A stretch of 64,000 bases of DNA from Haloactinospora alba (GCF_006717075.1 NZ_VFQC01000001.1:3803955-3867954); one strand, 5' to 3'; shown: positions 1 to 8,548, counted from the stretch's first letter. Notes: generated from the sequence alone by a model not told the origin. Translations and numbers: made by a program.

Positions 1-2
1 TG

Positions 3-2237
3 CAGGCGATGCTAGCCGCCCATGATGAGGCTTCGCCGTCACAGCAGCGGATGCTACGGGCCGATCTGGGCCAGTCGATGCGCTCCCACGGTTCCACCGC
101 CCCTCTCGTTACTTGTGACCTGCGGTTGGACTGCACGTTGACCCTGCCCACAACGGTGGCGCGTGAGGCCGAGCGAACCGCTGGTGTCCTGGCGCGTCTG
201 AGCCCGTACCCCTCGGGCCCGCCCGCCTGGCGGGAATACCACGCCCGGTTCCTCACCCATTACGGCCCAGGAGCGATGGTGCCTCTGCGGGATGTGACCG
301 ACCCCAACCGTGGCCTGGGGCTTCCCGGAGGATACCGTGGCTCGCTTCACGAGCGTCCCACCCGCAGTCTGACACGTCGCGACGAACAGTTGTTGGCCCT
401 GGCGCAACGGGCTGCGTGTGAGGGCAACCGTGAGGTCGTTCTCACTGACGACATGGTCGCCGACCTCGAATCCCACGATGCCGACCGCCCTCCGTCCCAC
501 ATCGACCTGCGCTTCTGTCTGCACGCTTCCAGCAGTGATGCGCTGGACAACGGCGACTTCACACTCGTTGCCAGTGGTATGGCACCGGCGGCCGGAGCCA
601 CCGCAGGCCGGTTCCTTCCCCTCCTCGCCCCGCACGACCGCGGCCGTATGGCCGCTGCCTATGCCCGCCTTCCCACCCTGAGTGAGTCCGCGGTCCAAGC
701 TCAGCTCTCCAGCCCACCGCTCCACCCACACACCGACAACGTCAGTCGTGCCCCTGCTGTGTGGCCCACCGTGGTTTCCCTCAGCGAACACCGCGAGGAT
801 CCCGACCCCGCGCTCGGGCTGGAGGATCTGGCCGTCACCGCCGATGACACCGGCCTGTACCTCGTCGTGCTGGAGACTGGACGGATCGTCGAACCCGCCG
901 CGTTGACCACGGTGGACTTCGCTACCTTCACTCACCCACTGGCCCGGTTTCTGTGCGAACTCCCCCGCGCACGTACCGCCGCCGTAGGACCGTTCACCTG
1001 GGGCGCTGCCGCACGGCTGCCGTTCGTTCCGCGTATTCGCTATCACCGCAGCATCCTCACCCCGGCCACCTGGACCATCACCGCAGAGGATCTGGCTCCC
1101 TCCAGCGCCGCGTTCGCCCACTGGCACGAAAGCCTACGGCGATGGCGCGAACGCTTCGGTGCTCCAGCGACCGTCCATCTCGGTGATGACGACCGGCGGC
1201 TACGACTGTTCCTGGACGATCCTGCTGATGCATCCCTGCTACGCACCGAACTCAACCGCACCGGTCACGCACGGATACGCGAGGCACCCGAGCCGGGTGC
1301 CTCCGAATGGTTCGATGATCGCCCCCACGAGATCACCCTCGCCCTCGCCACCACTCTTCCTCCGACCCCTGCCAACACCCATGCACCGACGCACCAGGTG
1401 GCTCCCCTCTCCCCCGACCACGAGCATGTACCGGGTGTTTCCCCATGGGCCTGCCTCACGCTCCACTGCCACCCCCAGCACATGTCCGAAGTCCTCACCC
1501 GCCTACAGGAGGCCGTCGAAGTCTGGCCCGTCTCCCCTTCGTGGTGGTTCGTGCGCCAGAGCGACCAGCTGCACCTCCGGTTCCACCTGCCCCGCCCCCA
1601 CGACTTCGCCTCACTGGCCCAACAGGCAGGCATGTGGGCAACCGAGCTGCGGCAGCACGGACTGGCCGGTCGCATGCGGTGGGACACCGACGTCCCAGAG
1701 ACCGGACGCTACGGCCAGGGGGACACCCTGCACGCCGCCTATGACGTCTTCATCGCCGACTCCACCGCCGCGCTGGCCCAAATCGCCCTCAGCAGCACCG
1801 GAACAGTCCATCCCCAGGTTCTGGCCGCAGCCAGCCTCGTCGACATGGCGATCAGTCTCACCGGCGGCACCGCCACCGGCACGCGATGGTTCATCGACCA
1901 TCCCCCCAACCCCGCAACAGCCCGGACCCCGCGCCAGCTGCACCACGAGGCCAGGAAACTGGCCGACCCCAACGACACCTTCGCAGCACTGAGACACCTT
2001 CCCGGCAGTGACCGGGTCACCGCAGCCTGGCGCGAACGCCGCCACACGTTGGGGGTATACCGCGACCTGCTCATTCCGAAGCACGAGCTTGGACCGCGCA
2101 GCGTGCTGCCCTCCCTCCTGCACGCACACCATCTCCGCGCTCTCGGCGTCGATGAGGACGGCGAGAAGCTCTGCTACCAGCTCGCGCGTTCCGCCGCTCT
2201 GACCTGGGCAGCACGAAACGAAGGAGCGCACTCGTGA
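3..2237 (+). CDS. Lanthipeptide (LanB-type) dehydratase, 5' end outside window
   Basis: The frame is open to the left edge, so the gene starts upstream; 744 residues are visible against about 1000 in full LanB proteins. The visible N-terminal half matches the glutamyl-tRNA-dependent dehydratase domain: a segment with WREYHARFLTHYG and VPLRDV followed by a G-x-P-x-GY stretch is typical. From about residue 480 a SpaB_C (thiopeptide-type bacteriocin biosynthesis) domain follows, with the usual WWFVRQSDQLHLRFHLP strand, which in this family carries out glutamate elimination. The expected role is to dehydrate Ser/Thr in a precursor peptide by glutamylation and elimination. The stop overlaps the LanC start by four bases, so the two are translationally coupled. 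The precursor gene is not in the window. Family assignment is firm; class I lanthipeptide versus another dehydrated peptide is inference. Confidence 0.85.
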   Translation, partial: QAMLAAHDEASPSQQRMLRADLGQSMRSHGSTAPLVTCDLRLDCTLTLPTTVAREAERTAGVLARLSPYPSGPPAWREYHARFLTHYGPGAMVPLRDVTDPNRGLGLPGGYRGSLHERPTRSLTRRDEQLLALAQRAACEGNREVVLTDDMVADLESHDADRPPSHIDLRFCLHASSSDALDNGDFTLVASGMAPAAGATAGRFLPLLAPHDRGRMAAAYARLPTLSESAVQAQLSSPPLHPHTDNVSRAPAVWPTVVSLSEHREDPDPALGLEDLAVTADDTGLYLVVLETGRIVEPAALTTVDFATFTHPLARFLCELPRARTAAVGPFTWGAAARLPFVPRIRYHRSILTPATWTITAEDLAPSSAAFAHWHESLRRWRERFGAPATVHLGDDDRRLRLFLDDPADASLLRTELNRTGHARIREAPEPGASEWFDDRPHEITLALATTLPPTPANTHAPTHQVAPLSPDHEHVPGVSPWACLTLHCHPQHMSEVLTRLQEAVEVWPVSPSWWFVRQSDQLHLRFHLPRPHDFASLAQQAGMWATELRQHGLAGRMRWDTDVPETGRYGQGDTLHAAYDVFIADSTAALAQIALSSTGTVHPQVLAAASLVDMAISLTGGTATGTRWFIDHPPNPATARTPRQLHHEARKLADPNDTFAALRHLPGSDRVTAAWRERRHTLGVYRDLLIPKHELGPRSVLPSLLHAHHLRALGVDEDGEKLCYQLARSAALTWAARNEGAHS

Positions 2238-3400
2238 CCGTGGTCTCCGCCGGTACTGCCGAAGCGTCCCCACCACACATCCGTGCCCAGTGCCTCGCCA
2301 GTGGCACCGCTGGCGAGGCACTCCTGCACATCGCCCATGCCCGGACGGGATTCGGATCCACGTGGCAGGCGCACCAAGTCCTGGCCACCTGCGCCTGTGA
2401 CCTCATCGCCGATGAGCATGCCTCGCTCTACCTCGGTGCTCCCGCCGCTGCCTTCGCCCTGCACACCGCAGCATCCAGCATCGGCGGCTACGAGAACGCT
2501 CTACGGCTACTCGACGACACGGTCGTTCGCATCACCCAACGCCGTCTTGAGGCCGCCCACGCCCGTATCGACCGCCGCCAACGGCCGGACCTGAACGAAT
2601 ACGACCTTTTCTACGGGCTGACCGGACTCGGAGCTTACTTGTTGTGCCGCGACGCGGACTCCCCAACACTCAAAGCGGTCCTGGCGTATCTGGTTCGTCT
2701 CACCCGCCCTTTACCACGCGATGACCAACGACTGCCCGGGTGGTGGAGCCGACAGGGCCCCTCCGGACGGATCACTGAACGGTTCCCCCGGGGCCACGCG
2801 AACCTCGGCATGGCTCACGGCGTCGCTGGCCCCTTGGCCCTCCTCTCCCTGGCCGCTCGGCGCGGCACGCTCGTCGATGCCCAGCGTGATGCTATCGAGC
2901 ACATCTGCGCCTGGCTCGATACTGTCCGCACAGATACGCAGAGCGGAACGCGCTGGCCCTACTGGATCACCACCCCCACGGAAAAAGCCAAGGAAGAAAC
3001 AAGACGCGCGCATCGGCCACGGCCCAGCTGGTGCTATGGCACGCCAGGGCTGGCTCGCGCCCAACAACTCGCGGGTATAGCACTGGACGATCCGGAACGC
3101 CAGCGCCTGGCTGAGCACGCCATGCTGGCGTGCCTGTCCGACCGTAGCCAGCTCGCCCGCGTCAGCGACGCCGGGATCTGCCACGGAGCCGCCGGGATAC
3201 TGCAGACCCTCCACCGCATGGCCGAAGACGCCCCCGCCACGTTCACCACACACCGCCCACGACTGCATGCGCTCCTGCGACAACACGCGCCCACCAGCCG
3301 CGGGTTCCTCAACGGCACGCACGGAGTAGCGCTGGCAGCACTCACCGCTAAAACCCCCACCATGCCCTGCGGCTGGGACGCCTGCCTGCTACTGGCATGA
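2234..3400 (+). CDS. Lanthionine synthetase C-like (LanC) cyclase
   Basis: This 388-residue protein has the three LanC zinc-site motifs in order: MAHGVAG near 193-199, SWCYGT with Cys267, and ICHG with Cys316-His317. In LanC enzymes the two Cys and the last His hold the zinc that activates peptide cysteines to add onto dehydro-residues. The FYGLTGLGAYLL stretch near 126-137 is a typical LanC inner-barrel repeat. Length is normal. The start is a GTG overlapping the dehydratase stop (GTGA). Presence of a complete LanC beside a LanB argues for thioether ring formation rather than a pyridine-type thiopeptide. The zinc ligands appear intact. Confidence 0.9.
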   Translation: MTVVSAGTAEASPPHIRAQCLASGTAGEALLHIAHARTGFGSTWQAHQVLATCACDLIADEHASLYLGAPAAAFALHTAASSIGGYENALRLLDDTVVRITQRRLEAAHARIDRRQRPDLNEYDLFYGLTGLGAYLLCRDADSPTLKAVLAYLVRLTRPLPRDDQRLPGWWSRQGPSGRITERFPRGHANLGMAHGVAGPLALLSLAARRGTLVDAQRDAIEHICAWLDTVRTDTQSGTRWPYWITTPTEKAKEETRRAHRPRPSWCYGTPGLARAQQLAGIALDDPERQRLAEHAMLACLSDRSQLARVSDAGICHGAAGILQTLHRMAEDAPATFTTHRPRLHALLRQHAPTSRGFLNGTHGVALAALTAKTPTMPCGWDACLLLA

Positions 3401-3446
3401 CCCCTCCGACTGTGCGACCAATCACGACTGGGGAGACGAGTCAGCC

Positions 3447-4451
3447 ATGGAGACCATCCCACTACCCCAGGACGCTGAGAAGGCAGTGCTAGCCGTCCTC
3501 GGTGGCACGCCGCTGGCCACATCCGCCGCCCGCATCGGAATACAACCCAGTGATCTCGCCGATGCCGTCCAGGTCTACTGCGAGGCGGGACGTAGCGCCT
3601 TGCGGAACCAGGCCCCCGGCTGGCAGCACCTCAATATCGAGTTCTGCAACTGGGCCACCGCCGAGCACACCGTAGCCACCCACATCGGCCCTGCCCTCCA
3701 GCAGGCCCAGGCGAACGGAACGTTGGCCGCATGGTGGTTCCTGCGCAAACACCCCTGCTGGCGCCTGCGCTACCGCGCCACTCCCACGACCACCGCAAAC
3801 GAGGCCACGGCGGCCCTCACCAGCGTGCTCGATGCCCTTACCGCCACAGGTAGAGTCCAGCGGTGGTGGGAAAGCCACTACGAACCCGAGATCCTGGCCT
3901 TCGGCGGCCCCGCCGGCATCGGCCCCGCCCACCACTTGTTCCACGCCGACAGTGCCGGGATTCTCAGCTACCTACGCAACAACGATCCCGAACAAGTGGC
4001 CCACCGTCGCGTCGGCCGCCGTGAGGTCGCCGTTCTCTGGTGCACCACCCTGCTCCGCAACGCACGGCTCGACCGCCACGAACAAGGCGACGTCTGGCAC
4101 CGTGTCTGCCAGATGCGCCCGCGCCCCTCGGGGACCGTTACCCCACAGGCGACAGCATCACAGCTTCGTCGGCTCCTCAGCGTGGACACCTCGCCCACCA
4201 GTCCTCTCTTCGAGGCCACTGGCCCTCTGTGGTACGCCGCCTCGTGGTTCACAGCCGCCGGCACCACCGGCCGCCACCTGGCCACAGCCGGGCACAACGG
4301 AACGCTGGACCGCGGGCTGCGCGCCATCCTCGCCCACCACGTGATCTTTCATCTCAACCGCATCGGTCTGAGCGCACACGTTCAGGCAGCCCTGTCACAC
4401 ACCGCCCGCGATGTCCTCATGACTCCACTCAGCCCCATCGCGCAGGACTGA
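3447..4451 (+). CDS. Stand-alone SpaB_C / thiopeptide-type biosynthesis protein
   Basis: This 334-residue protein resembles the C-terminal elimination domain of split LanB enzymes. WQHLNIEFCNW and AWWFLRKHPCWRLRYR near residues 55-115 are the usual first strands; WESHYEPEILAFGG and AHHLFHADS near 140-172 are the YEPE...FGG and H-x-FHxDS core typical of the family. The N-terminal 40 residues look like a small helix-turn-helix or docking region. The dehydratase gene already ends in a SpaB_C domain, so the locus carries two. One may act on the peptide in another step, as in two-component dehydratases or peptide aminoacyl-tRNA ligase-like systems. It shares one base with the next gene (TGATG), indicating coupled expression. 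Confidence 0.82.
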   Translation: METIPLPQDAEKAVLAVLGGTPLATSAARIGIQPSDLADAVQVYCEAGRSALRNQAPGWQHLNIEFCNWATAEHTVATHIGPALQQAQANGTLAAWWFLRKHPCWRLRYRATPTTTANEATAALTSVLDALTATGRVQRWWESHYEPEILAFGGPAGIGPAHHLFHADSAGILSYLRNNDPEQVAHRRVGRREVAVLWCTTLLRNARLDRHEQGDVWHRVCQMRPRPSGTVTPQATASQLRRLLSVDTSPTSPLFEATGPLWYAASWFTAAGTTGRHLATAGHNGTLDRGLRAILAHHVIFHLNRIGLSAHVQAALSHTARDVLMTPLSPIAQD

Positions 4452-5305
4452 TGATGCATCCACAACCTCAGAATTCGGAAACCGTGCGACGGATGCGTGC
4501 CGCGCACCACCGTGCCCGGCATGCCCTCGACCTCAGCCCCGCACCCCACTCACACGAAGTATGGGGCTGGCAGGGACGAACCCTCAGCGGTCCTGTGACG
4601 ACTCCAGAGGGTTCCGGCTGGCTGCGCTTGGCCTGTGCTCCCGCAGGACACATCGCCCCAACCTTTTGGGAAGGCGCACGGGATGCCGCACATGCCATCC
4701 CCGATTCAGTGCCCCGTCCTTACCTTCGCACTGTCCACGACTGGCACGAGCACCACTGGAACTACCGCGCCGAGCTCTACGATCTCTCTACTCATCAGCC
4801 CGTCGCCGAGTCGCCGGTCCCGGAAACCGTGCCGGAACTGCCCTCACCCTGGTGGCACACGTTGCGCACGACTCTCGACAGGATCGCCGTCGTACCCACC
4901 CAGCGCCACACCGTTCCTCAGCGGTACCTCGACTGGGCCATGCCCACCTACCTCGGTGCCCCCATCAACACCACCGTCTCCTCCTGGGCCACCGCACACG
5001 GGGACCTACACTGGGCCAACCTCTGCGCACCCCAGCTTTACCTCTTCGACTGGGAAGGCTGGGGCTTGGCTCCCACCGGATACGACGCCGCCATGCTCCA
5101 CAGCTACAGCCTTCTTCTCCCTTCCTTAGCCGCACGTATCCGCCACGAGCTCGCCCACCTTCTGAACACTTCCACCGGTCGCTTCGCCGAACTCGTCACC
5201 ATCACCGAGCTTCTCCATGCCGCGCCCCACCGCGACGACCTTCGCGCCCTGACCCAACCACTCCGCCAGCGAGCAGACCTCCTCCTGCGCCGTTTCCAAC
5301 CATGA
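4451..5305 (+). CDS. APH-like small-molecule or peptide kinase in RiPP cluster
   Basis: The start ATG at 4451 overlaps the previous stop by one base; an in-frame extension upstream is ruled out because it would run through that gene. The 284-residue protein carries the phosphotransferase catalytic motif HGDLHWAN at 183-190 and the metal-binding DWE at 200-202, as in aminoglycoside phosphotransferase and choline kinase relatives. The N-lobe is short and the usual nucleotide-binding Lys is not obvious. Position as the last gene of the LanB-LanC operon suggests it modifies the peptide product or a small precursor. Drug resistance is possible but less favoured by context. Substrate unknown. Confidence 0.72.
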   Translation: MMHPQPQNSETVRRMRAAHHRARHALDLSPAPHSHEVWGWQGRTLSGPVTTPEGSGWLRLACAPAGHIAPTFWEGARDAAHAIPDSVPRPYLRTVHDWHEHHWNYRAELYDLSTHQPVAESPVPETVPELPSPWWHTLRTTLDRIAVVPTQRHTVPQRYLDWAMPTYLGAPINTTVSSWATAHGDLHWANLCAPQLYLFDWEGWGLAPTGYDAAMLHSYSLLLPSLAARIRHELAHLLNTSTGRFAELVTITELLHAAPHRDDLRALTQPLRQRADLLLRRFQP

Positions 5306-5568
5306 CCGTTCCCGCAACGACCGGTGCGCCTCTCAGGCAACAGCCCCAAGGGAATGATTGGGCCCCTCGCAGCACTTCCGCGCTGGGAGACAACACCTGT
5401 ACAACCCGCTAGAGAGGGCGGACGCGTCTGGGCTGGATGACCTACCCGAGCGACGGCTAAGGCTGGCTGCGCAGCTCCGCGCGCTTCTGCGTACACGGAA
5501 CCAGCCTCCGGTCATGACCGGAGGCTGGTTACTTTCCGGACCGTGGCCGGAGCGCCGCAGGACGAGGA
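5306..5568. other. Intergenic region between convergent operons
   Basis: About 260 bases without a convincing gene. It contains one strong inverted repeat near 5499-5530 (listed separately). A short open frame across it lacks a ribosome site and resembles no family I know. Confidence 0.5.
5499..5530. terminator. Bidirectional terminator between RiPP operon and DUF397 gene
   Basis: A perfect 14-bp inverted repeat (arms AACCAGCCTCCGGT and its complement) with a four-base CATG loop sits between two convergent operons. The ends are TT- and AA-rich, suiting termination in both directions. Confidence 0.75.
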
Positions 5569-5754
5569 TTACAGGCGGTCGGCGCGGACCTCGGTGAGGA
5601 ACGCCTTCCACTCGGCAGCGGAGAACGACAGGTGGCCGAGCTGGCGGTTCTGCGTGTCGCGGACAGCGGTGATAGGGCCCTCAGCGACCTCCACGCAGTT
5701 GCTCTCTGCCTGACTGTAGCTAGCTTTGTGCCAGTGGGGTTCTATGATGCTCAA
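5569..5754 (-). CDS. DUF397 protein (module A)
   Basis: This 61-residue protein has the DUF397 hallmarks: WHKASYS near the N-terminus, SNCVEVAEGP, a VRDTQN turn and FSAAEWKAFL near the end. DUF397 proteins are encoded with XRE/DUF5753 regulators in actinomycetes; some pairs behave like toxin-antitoxin or developmental regulators (Scr1/Scr2, BldB/WhiJ-like systems). The gene overlaps the upstream regulator by four bases. The module B copy at 43877 is closely similar, sharing the central NCVEVAEGP and RDTQNR stretches. Confidence 0.88.
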   Translation of the reverse strand: MSIIEPHWHKASYSQAESNCVEVAEGPITAVRDTQNRQLGHLSFSAAEWKAFLTEVRADRL

Positions 5755-6563
5755 CTGTACTCCTCATATGCCTTCTCAACCAGAATCCGTGATTGGTCGG
5801 GAGGAAGCGCGACACCTCTGAGATGTCCTAACAGGCCAAGGTGTGTATCCACGATCTTAGGATCAGCAGAGACGCTTCCGGTTGAGCGGGCCTCCTGGTA
5901 CACGATCGTCCCAATCCCAGGAACTTTCAGCAGGTGGAAGCCACCATCCAAGCCAGGGTGGTCCCACGTGCGGCTAGGAACCACCAGTATCTCCGTTCGG
6001 GGCCATGCGGAGACTTCCCGTAGGTGCCCCAGTTGTCCCCTCATAGCTTCAGGGCTGCCAAGGCGGCGGTACAGCACGGTCTCGTCAACCACTGCGAGGA
6101 AAAAGGGCGGACGTTCGTGGTGTAGGACCTCTTGCCTCTCAACACGGGCACGCGCCTTGGCTTGTACTCGCTCATCGGCGGCGACTCGGTCGCCAGCTCG
6201 GATGACAGCTTGCGCATAGGGCTCGGTCTGGAGCATTCCTGGTATGACCAGGGGATTGTAGTCCTGGATCTCAGTCGCCTGGCGCTCCATTTCGGGAACT
6301 TGTTTGTACCACTCGGGGGGAATGTATTCCTCGTGCTGCGTCTCCCACGTGGCTACCAAGCGTCCACGAGCGGTAAGGATATGGTCGATTCGTTCGACTT
6401 GGTCCTTTTTGGTGTGCGCTCGCCCCCGCTCGATGTCACTGAGAGCTGATTGCGATACCGGAATCCGGTCAGCCAGCGCTTGCTGCGAATATCCTGCGTA
6501 GCGCCGCAACCGTCGAACCTCTGCTCCGACCTTCCGCGCTACCCCATCGTTCTCTACCACCAT
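5751..6563 (-). CDS. XRE-family regulator with DUF5753 domain (module A)
   Basis: A 270-residue protein. Residues about 12-65 form a Cro/CI-type helix-turn-helix (YSQQALADRIPVSQSALSDIE is the core). From about residue 85 to the end is DUF5753, recognised by IPGMLQTEPYAQAVI and a late FVxE-type VYQEAR stretch. Such proteins bind DNA and pair with DUF397 partners; here the DUF397 gene is coupled downstream. The gene is transcribed away from the small-protein operon at 6760, across an AT-rich gap with a repeated box, so it probably controls one or both promoters. Confidence 0.88.
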   Translation of the reverse strand: MVVENDGVARKVGAEVRRLRRYAGYSQQALADRIPVSQSALSDIERGRAHTKKDQVERIDHILTARGRLVATWETQHEEYIPPEWYKQVPEMERQATEIQDYNPLVIPGMLQTEPYAQAVIRAGDRVAADERVQAKARARVERQEVLHHERPPFFLAVVDETVLYRRLGSPEAMRGQLGHLREVSAWPRTEILVVPSRTWDHPGLDGGFHLLKVPGIGTIVYQEARSTGSVSADPKIVDTHLGLLGHLRGVALPPDQSRILVEKAYEEYS

Positions 6564-6572
6564 ACATATGTT

Positions 6573-6591
6573 TTACCAAAGAATTACCAAA
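6573..6591. promoter_or_regulatory. Direct-repeat box upstream of module A regulator
   Basis: Two copies of TTACCAAA lie 11 bp apart, about one helical turn, a few bases upstream of the XRE start in AT-rich DNA. This spacing suits a cooperative operator for the adjacent regulator. No equivalent box was seen at module B, so it may be locus-specific. Confidence 0.4.
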
Positions 6592-6703
6592 CACAACCAT
6601 GTCTTATACGAAATAATCGCAGGTTAAACCGATGCATGGTCACCACATCTACATCGATGGGATGGTGAATCCAATCCACGTCACACCTGAGTGACACAAA
6701 AGG

Positions 6704-6734
6704 ACCCCCGCGGGAGCCCAAACTCCCCGGGGGT
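6704..6734 (+). promoter_or_regulatory. Conserved leader hairpin, module A
   Basis: A 12-bp stem with one bulged C and a six-base loop: outer arm ACCCCCG pairs with CGGGGGT, inner GGGAG pairs with CTCCC, loop CCCAAA. The same structure stands before module B (42706-42736) with paired changes at two positions (outer ACCTCCG/CGGAGGT, inner GAGAG/CTCTC). It lies about 30 bases before the first gene. Read on the opposite strand it is followed by TTTT, so it could also stop antisense transcription. Confidence 0.65.
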
Positions 6735-6759
6735 GTGGCCACCGACTGAATAGGAGTCG

Positions 6760-7236
6760 ATGACGGTGCTCCAGTTTATTCGCACCCTCGCGTCCCTGTG
6801 GACGCTGCTCGCGGTACTGACCGTTGCCCTATTCCCACCCCAGCGCCCCCGGGATCGCCACGAACAACCACGTCCGCGCACCGCACCGCCGCCCCCGCAC
6901 CGGCGCAGCGCCACGGCGCGTCGGTTCACCGTGCCGCCGCCGACAGCTGTGGAAGCACTGCCAGAGCCGGTCACCGGCCGACTTCCCGAACCCGAGCTGC
7001 TCGATCCCGAGGAGCACAGCCCCGTGCGGCCCTACGTGACCCAGCACGAACACCACCGGCAGGAACAGGAGGAAGGACGGCGCTGCCCGGCCTGTGGTGC
7101 CACTGTCTCCGCGCCGGAACCTCACGTCTCACCGACGTACGGCGATGGGATCGACGATGTCCGCGCGGAACTGTCCCCGCTGGTGCGCCAGTGGCTGGCC
7201 CAGCGCGAGGAGAACATGACGGGGGTGGGCCAGTGA
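6760..7236 (+). CDS. Small membrane-anchored protein with CxxC motif (module A gene 1)
   Basis: Unknown family. The 158-residue protein begins with one hydrophobic segment (LQFIRTLASLWTLLAVLTVA), then a Pro/Arg-rich linker, a LDPEEHSPVRPYV block, a CPACG knuckle near 110, and a C-terminal YGDGIDDVRAELSPLVRQWL block. A homologue with the same order is the first gene of module B. The listed ATG is only three bases from the AGGAG; the GTG at 6766 aligns with the module B start and has better spacing, so it may be the true start. Its stop overlaps the next gene's GTG. A single-CxxC zinc site or redox pair is possible. Confidence 0.65.
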   Translation: MTVLQFIRTLASLWTLLAVLTVALFPPQRPRDRHEQPRPRTAPPPPHRRSATARRFTVPPPTAVEALPEPVTGRLPEPELLDPEEHSPVRPYVTQHEHHRQEQEEGRRCPACGATVSAPEPHVSPTYGDGIDDVRAELSPLVRQWLAQREENMTGVGQ

Positions 7237-7451
7237 GTAGTGACGGCACCTGGCTGCGTCCCCGCCTGCTGCGTCCGGGTGATGTGGCCGAGGCCTTCGG
7301 CGTGACCACCTCCACCGTCAACACCTGGGTACGCGAGGGCCACCTGACCCCGGTCCTGGTCACCCCGGGCGGGCACCGCCGGTTCCTCCCGGACGATGTC
7401 CACACCCTGATGGCCACCATCCACCACCAGGACGGGGGTGAGCAGGCGTGA
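7233..7451 (+). CDS. Excisionase/MerR-like helix-turn-helix protein (module A gene 2)
   Basis: A 72-residue protein made almost wholly of a winged helix-turn-helix: RPGDVAEAFGVTTSTVNTWV followed by a TPGGHRRF wing, the signature of MerR/BldC/excisionase DNA-binding domains. The GTG start overlaps the previous stop (GTGA); a longer upstream frame would overlap gene 1 and is rejected. BldC-like proteins regulate development and phage excisionases bend DNA; context does not decide. A close homologue is at 42006-42221. Confidence 0.8.
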   Translation: MSSDGTWLRPRLLRPGDVAEAFGVTTSTVNTWVREGHLTPVLVTPGGHRRFLPDDVHTLMATIHHQDGGEQA

Positions 7452-7678
7452 ACCTCACCCCACAGGAACGCCGCGAACTGCGCGACCTGGTTGAGCAGCT
7501 CGTCCAGGCCACCGAGGACCACGCGTTCTGGCTCAACCGGGTACGCGAGCTCAGCATCGAGCTGCACCACCGGTTGGACGCCCTGCTCGGGACCAGCGGC
7601 GCCGAGGACGGGGACACGGACGAGGCAGCCGTCCCACACCAGCGCGACACCGAGGGAGGCGTCCCATGGCAACCATGA
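7448..7678 (+). CDS. Small helical protein (module A gene 3)
   Basis: No named family recognised. The 76 residues begin NLTPQERRELRDLVEQLVQA and are predicted helical, with an acidic C-terminus. The start GTG overlaps the upstream stop by four bases. The module B homologue at 41803-42009 shares the first 18 residues almost unchanged. An ATG with a good GGAGG site lies at 7666 but opens only an 11-codon frame; in module B a 133-residue gene follows at this place, so module A may have lost it. Confidence 0.6.
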   Translation: MNLTPQERRELRDLVEQLVQATEDHAFWLNRVRELSIELHHRLDALLGTSGAEDGDTDEAAVPHQRDTEGGVPWQP

Positions 7679-7781
7679 GGCCCCGCGACAGAACGCGGTG
7701 ACGTGACGTAGGGCCTGCCACGGGCCCGGACCACAGGTACAGGGCCACTGCCCGGACGCGCCAGGCCCAGGCGCACAGAGG

Positions 7782-7813
7782 GGGGCGTGTGCGGTGGGGA
7801 CCGCGCACGCCCC
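7782..7813. terminator. Hairpin downstream of module A operon
   Basis: A 13-bp stem (GGGGCGTGTGCGG with CCGCGCACGCCCC, one G-U pair) and six-base loop lie about 100 bases after gene 3 and before the HAD gene. There is no T-run, as is common for actinomycete terminators. Confidence 0.55.
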
Positions 7814-7909
7814 TCACCTCGGGCGCTCTCCTCCGGGGTCCGGCCCCAAAAGGCACCCGAGAAAAAACACGATGAGCGGATCACCCCCGATGTGCTAGAC
7901 AACGGCCAT

Positions 7910-8548
7910 GTGAGTTACTTACACGTGTTCGACATGGACGGCACCCTCATCACCGGCACCAGCGCGAACCTGGAGATCGCGCGCGCCTGCGGCACCGAGC
8001 CCGAGCTGTTGGAACTGGAACGCCGGTTCTCCGCGGGGGAGATCGACACCCGGGAGTTCTCCCTCACCCTCTACGGCATCTGGAGCGACCTCACCCGTGA
8101 GCACGTGGACCGGGCGTTCGCCAAGTCCCCGTTCATCGCGGGCATCAACGACGTGTGCGCCGACATCCGCGCGCGTGGGGAGCGCTCCCTGGTGATCACG
8201 ATGTCCTCGGACTTCTACGCCCGGCGGCTGCGCGAGTTCGGCTTCGACGAGGTGATGGCCTCCGGCTACCCCGAACCGCCGTTCGCCGGACCGCCGGTGG
8301 CGGAGGACATCCTCACGCCGGCGGACAAGGTGCGTATCGTCGAGGAGGTACGCGACCGCGAGGGCATCCCGCTGCCGCGGTGCGTGGCCTACGGGGACTC
8401 CCGATCGGACGGGCCGCTGTTCCAGCACCTCCACCACAGTGTGGCGGTCAACGCCGACCACCACCTCTCCCCGCTCGCCCGGGCCGAGTACCGGGGCGGG
8501 GACCTGCTGGAGGCCTACCGCCAGGCCCGGCTGCTCCTCGCCGCCTGA
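7910..8548 (+). CDS. HAD-superfamily (HAD-IB) phosphatase
   Basis: The 212-residue protein starts with the HAD motif I, FDMDGTLITG (DxDGT), at residues 7-16. Motif II is a VITMSS stretch and motif III/IV is YGDSRSDGPL near 165, giving the Mg-binding acid pair. This is the phosphoserine-phosphatase-like HAD-IB group. The start is set at the GTG giving VSYLHVFDMDG, the usual N-terminus of actinomycete members; an in-frame extension to 7787 would run through the hairpin. The substrate is not predictable. It stands alone and convergent to the next gene. Confidence 0.8.
   Translation: MSYLHVFDMDGTLITGTSANLEIARACGTEPELLELERRFSAGEIDTREFSLTLYGIWSDLTREHVDRAFAKSPFIAGINDVCADIRARGERSLVITMSSDFYARRLREFGFDEVMASGYPEPPFAGPPVAEDILTPADKVRIVEEVRDREGIPLPRCVAYGDSRSDGPLFQHLHHSVAVNADHHLSPLARAEYRGGDLLEAYRQARLLLAA

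Noticed and set aside
54..1127. Long minus-strand open frame opposite the LanB gene
   Set aside because: Antisense frames are common at this GC; its product is Gly/Arg-rich with no family pattern, while the plus strand encodes a clear LanB.
4451..5305. Calling the kinase an aminoglycoside resistance gene
   Set aside because: Only the general kinase motifs match; it is fused by overlap to a RiPP operon and lacks a clear N-lobe.
7666..7701. 11-codon frame with a good GGAGG site after module A gene 3
   Set aside because: Too short to support as a gene; probably the remnant start of the fourth gene kept in module B.
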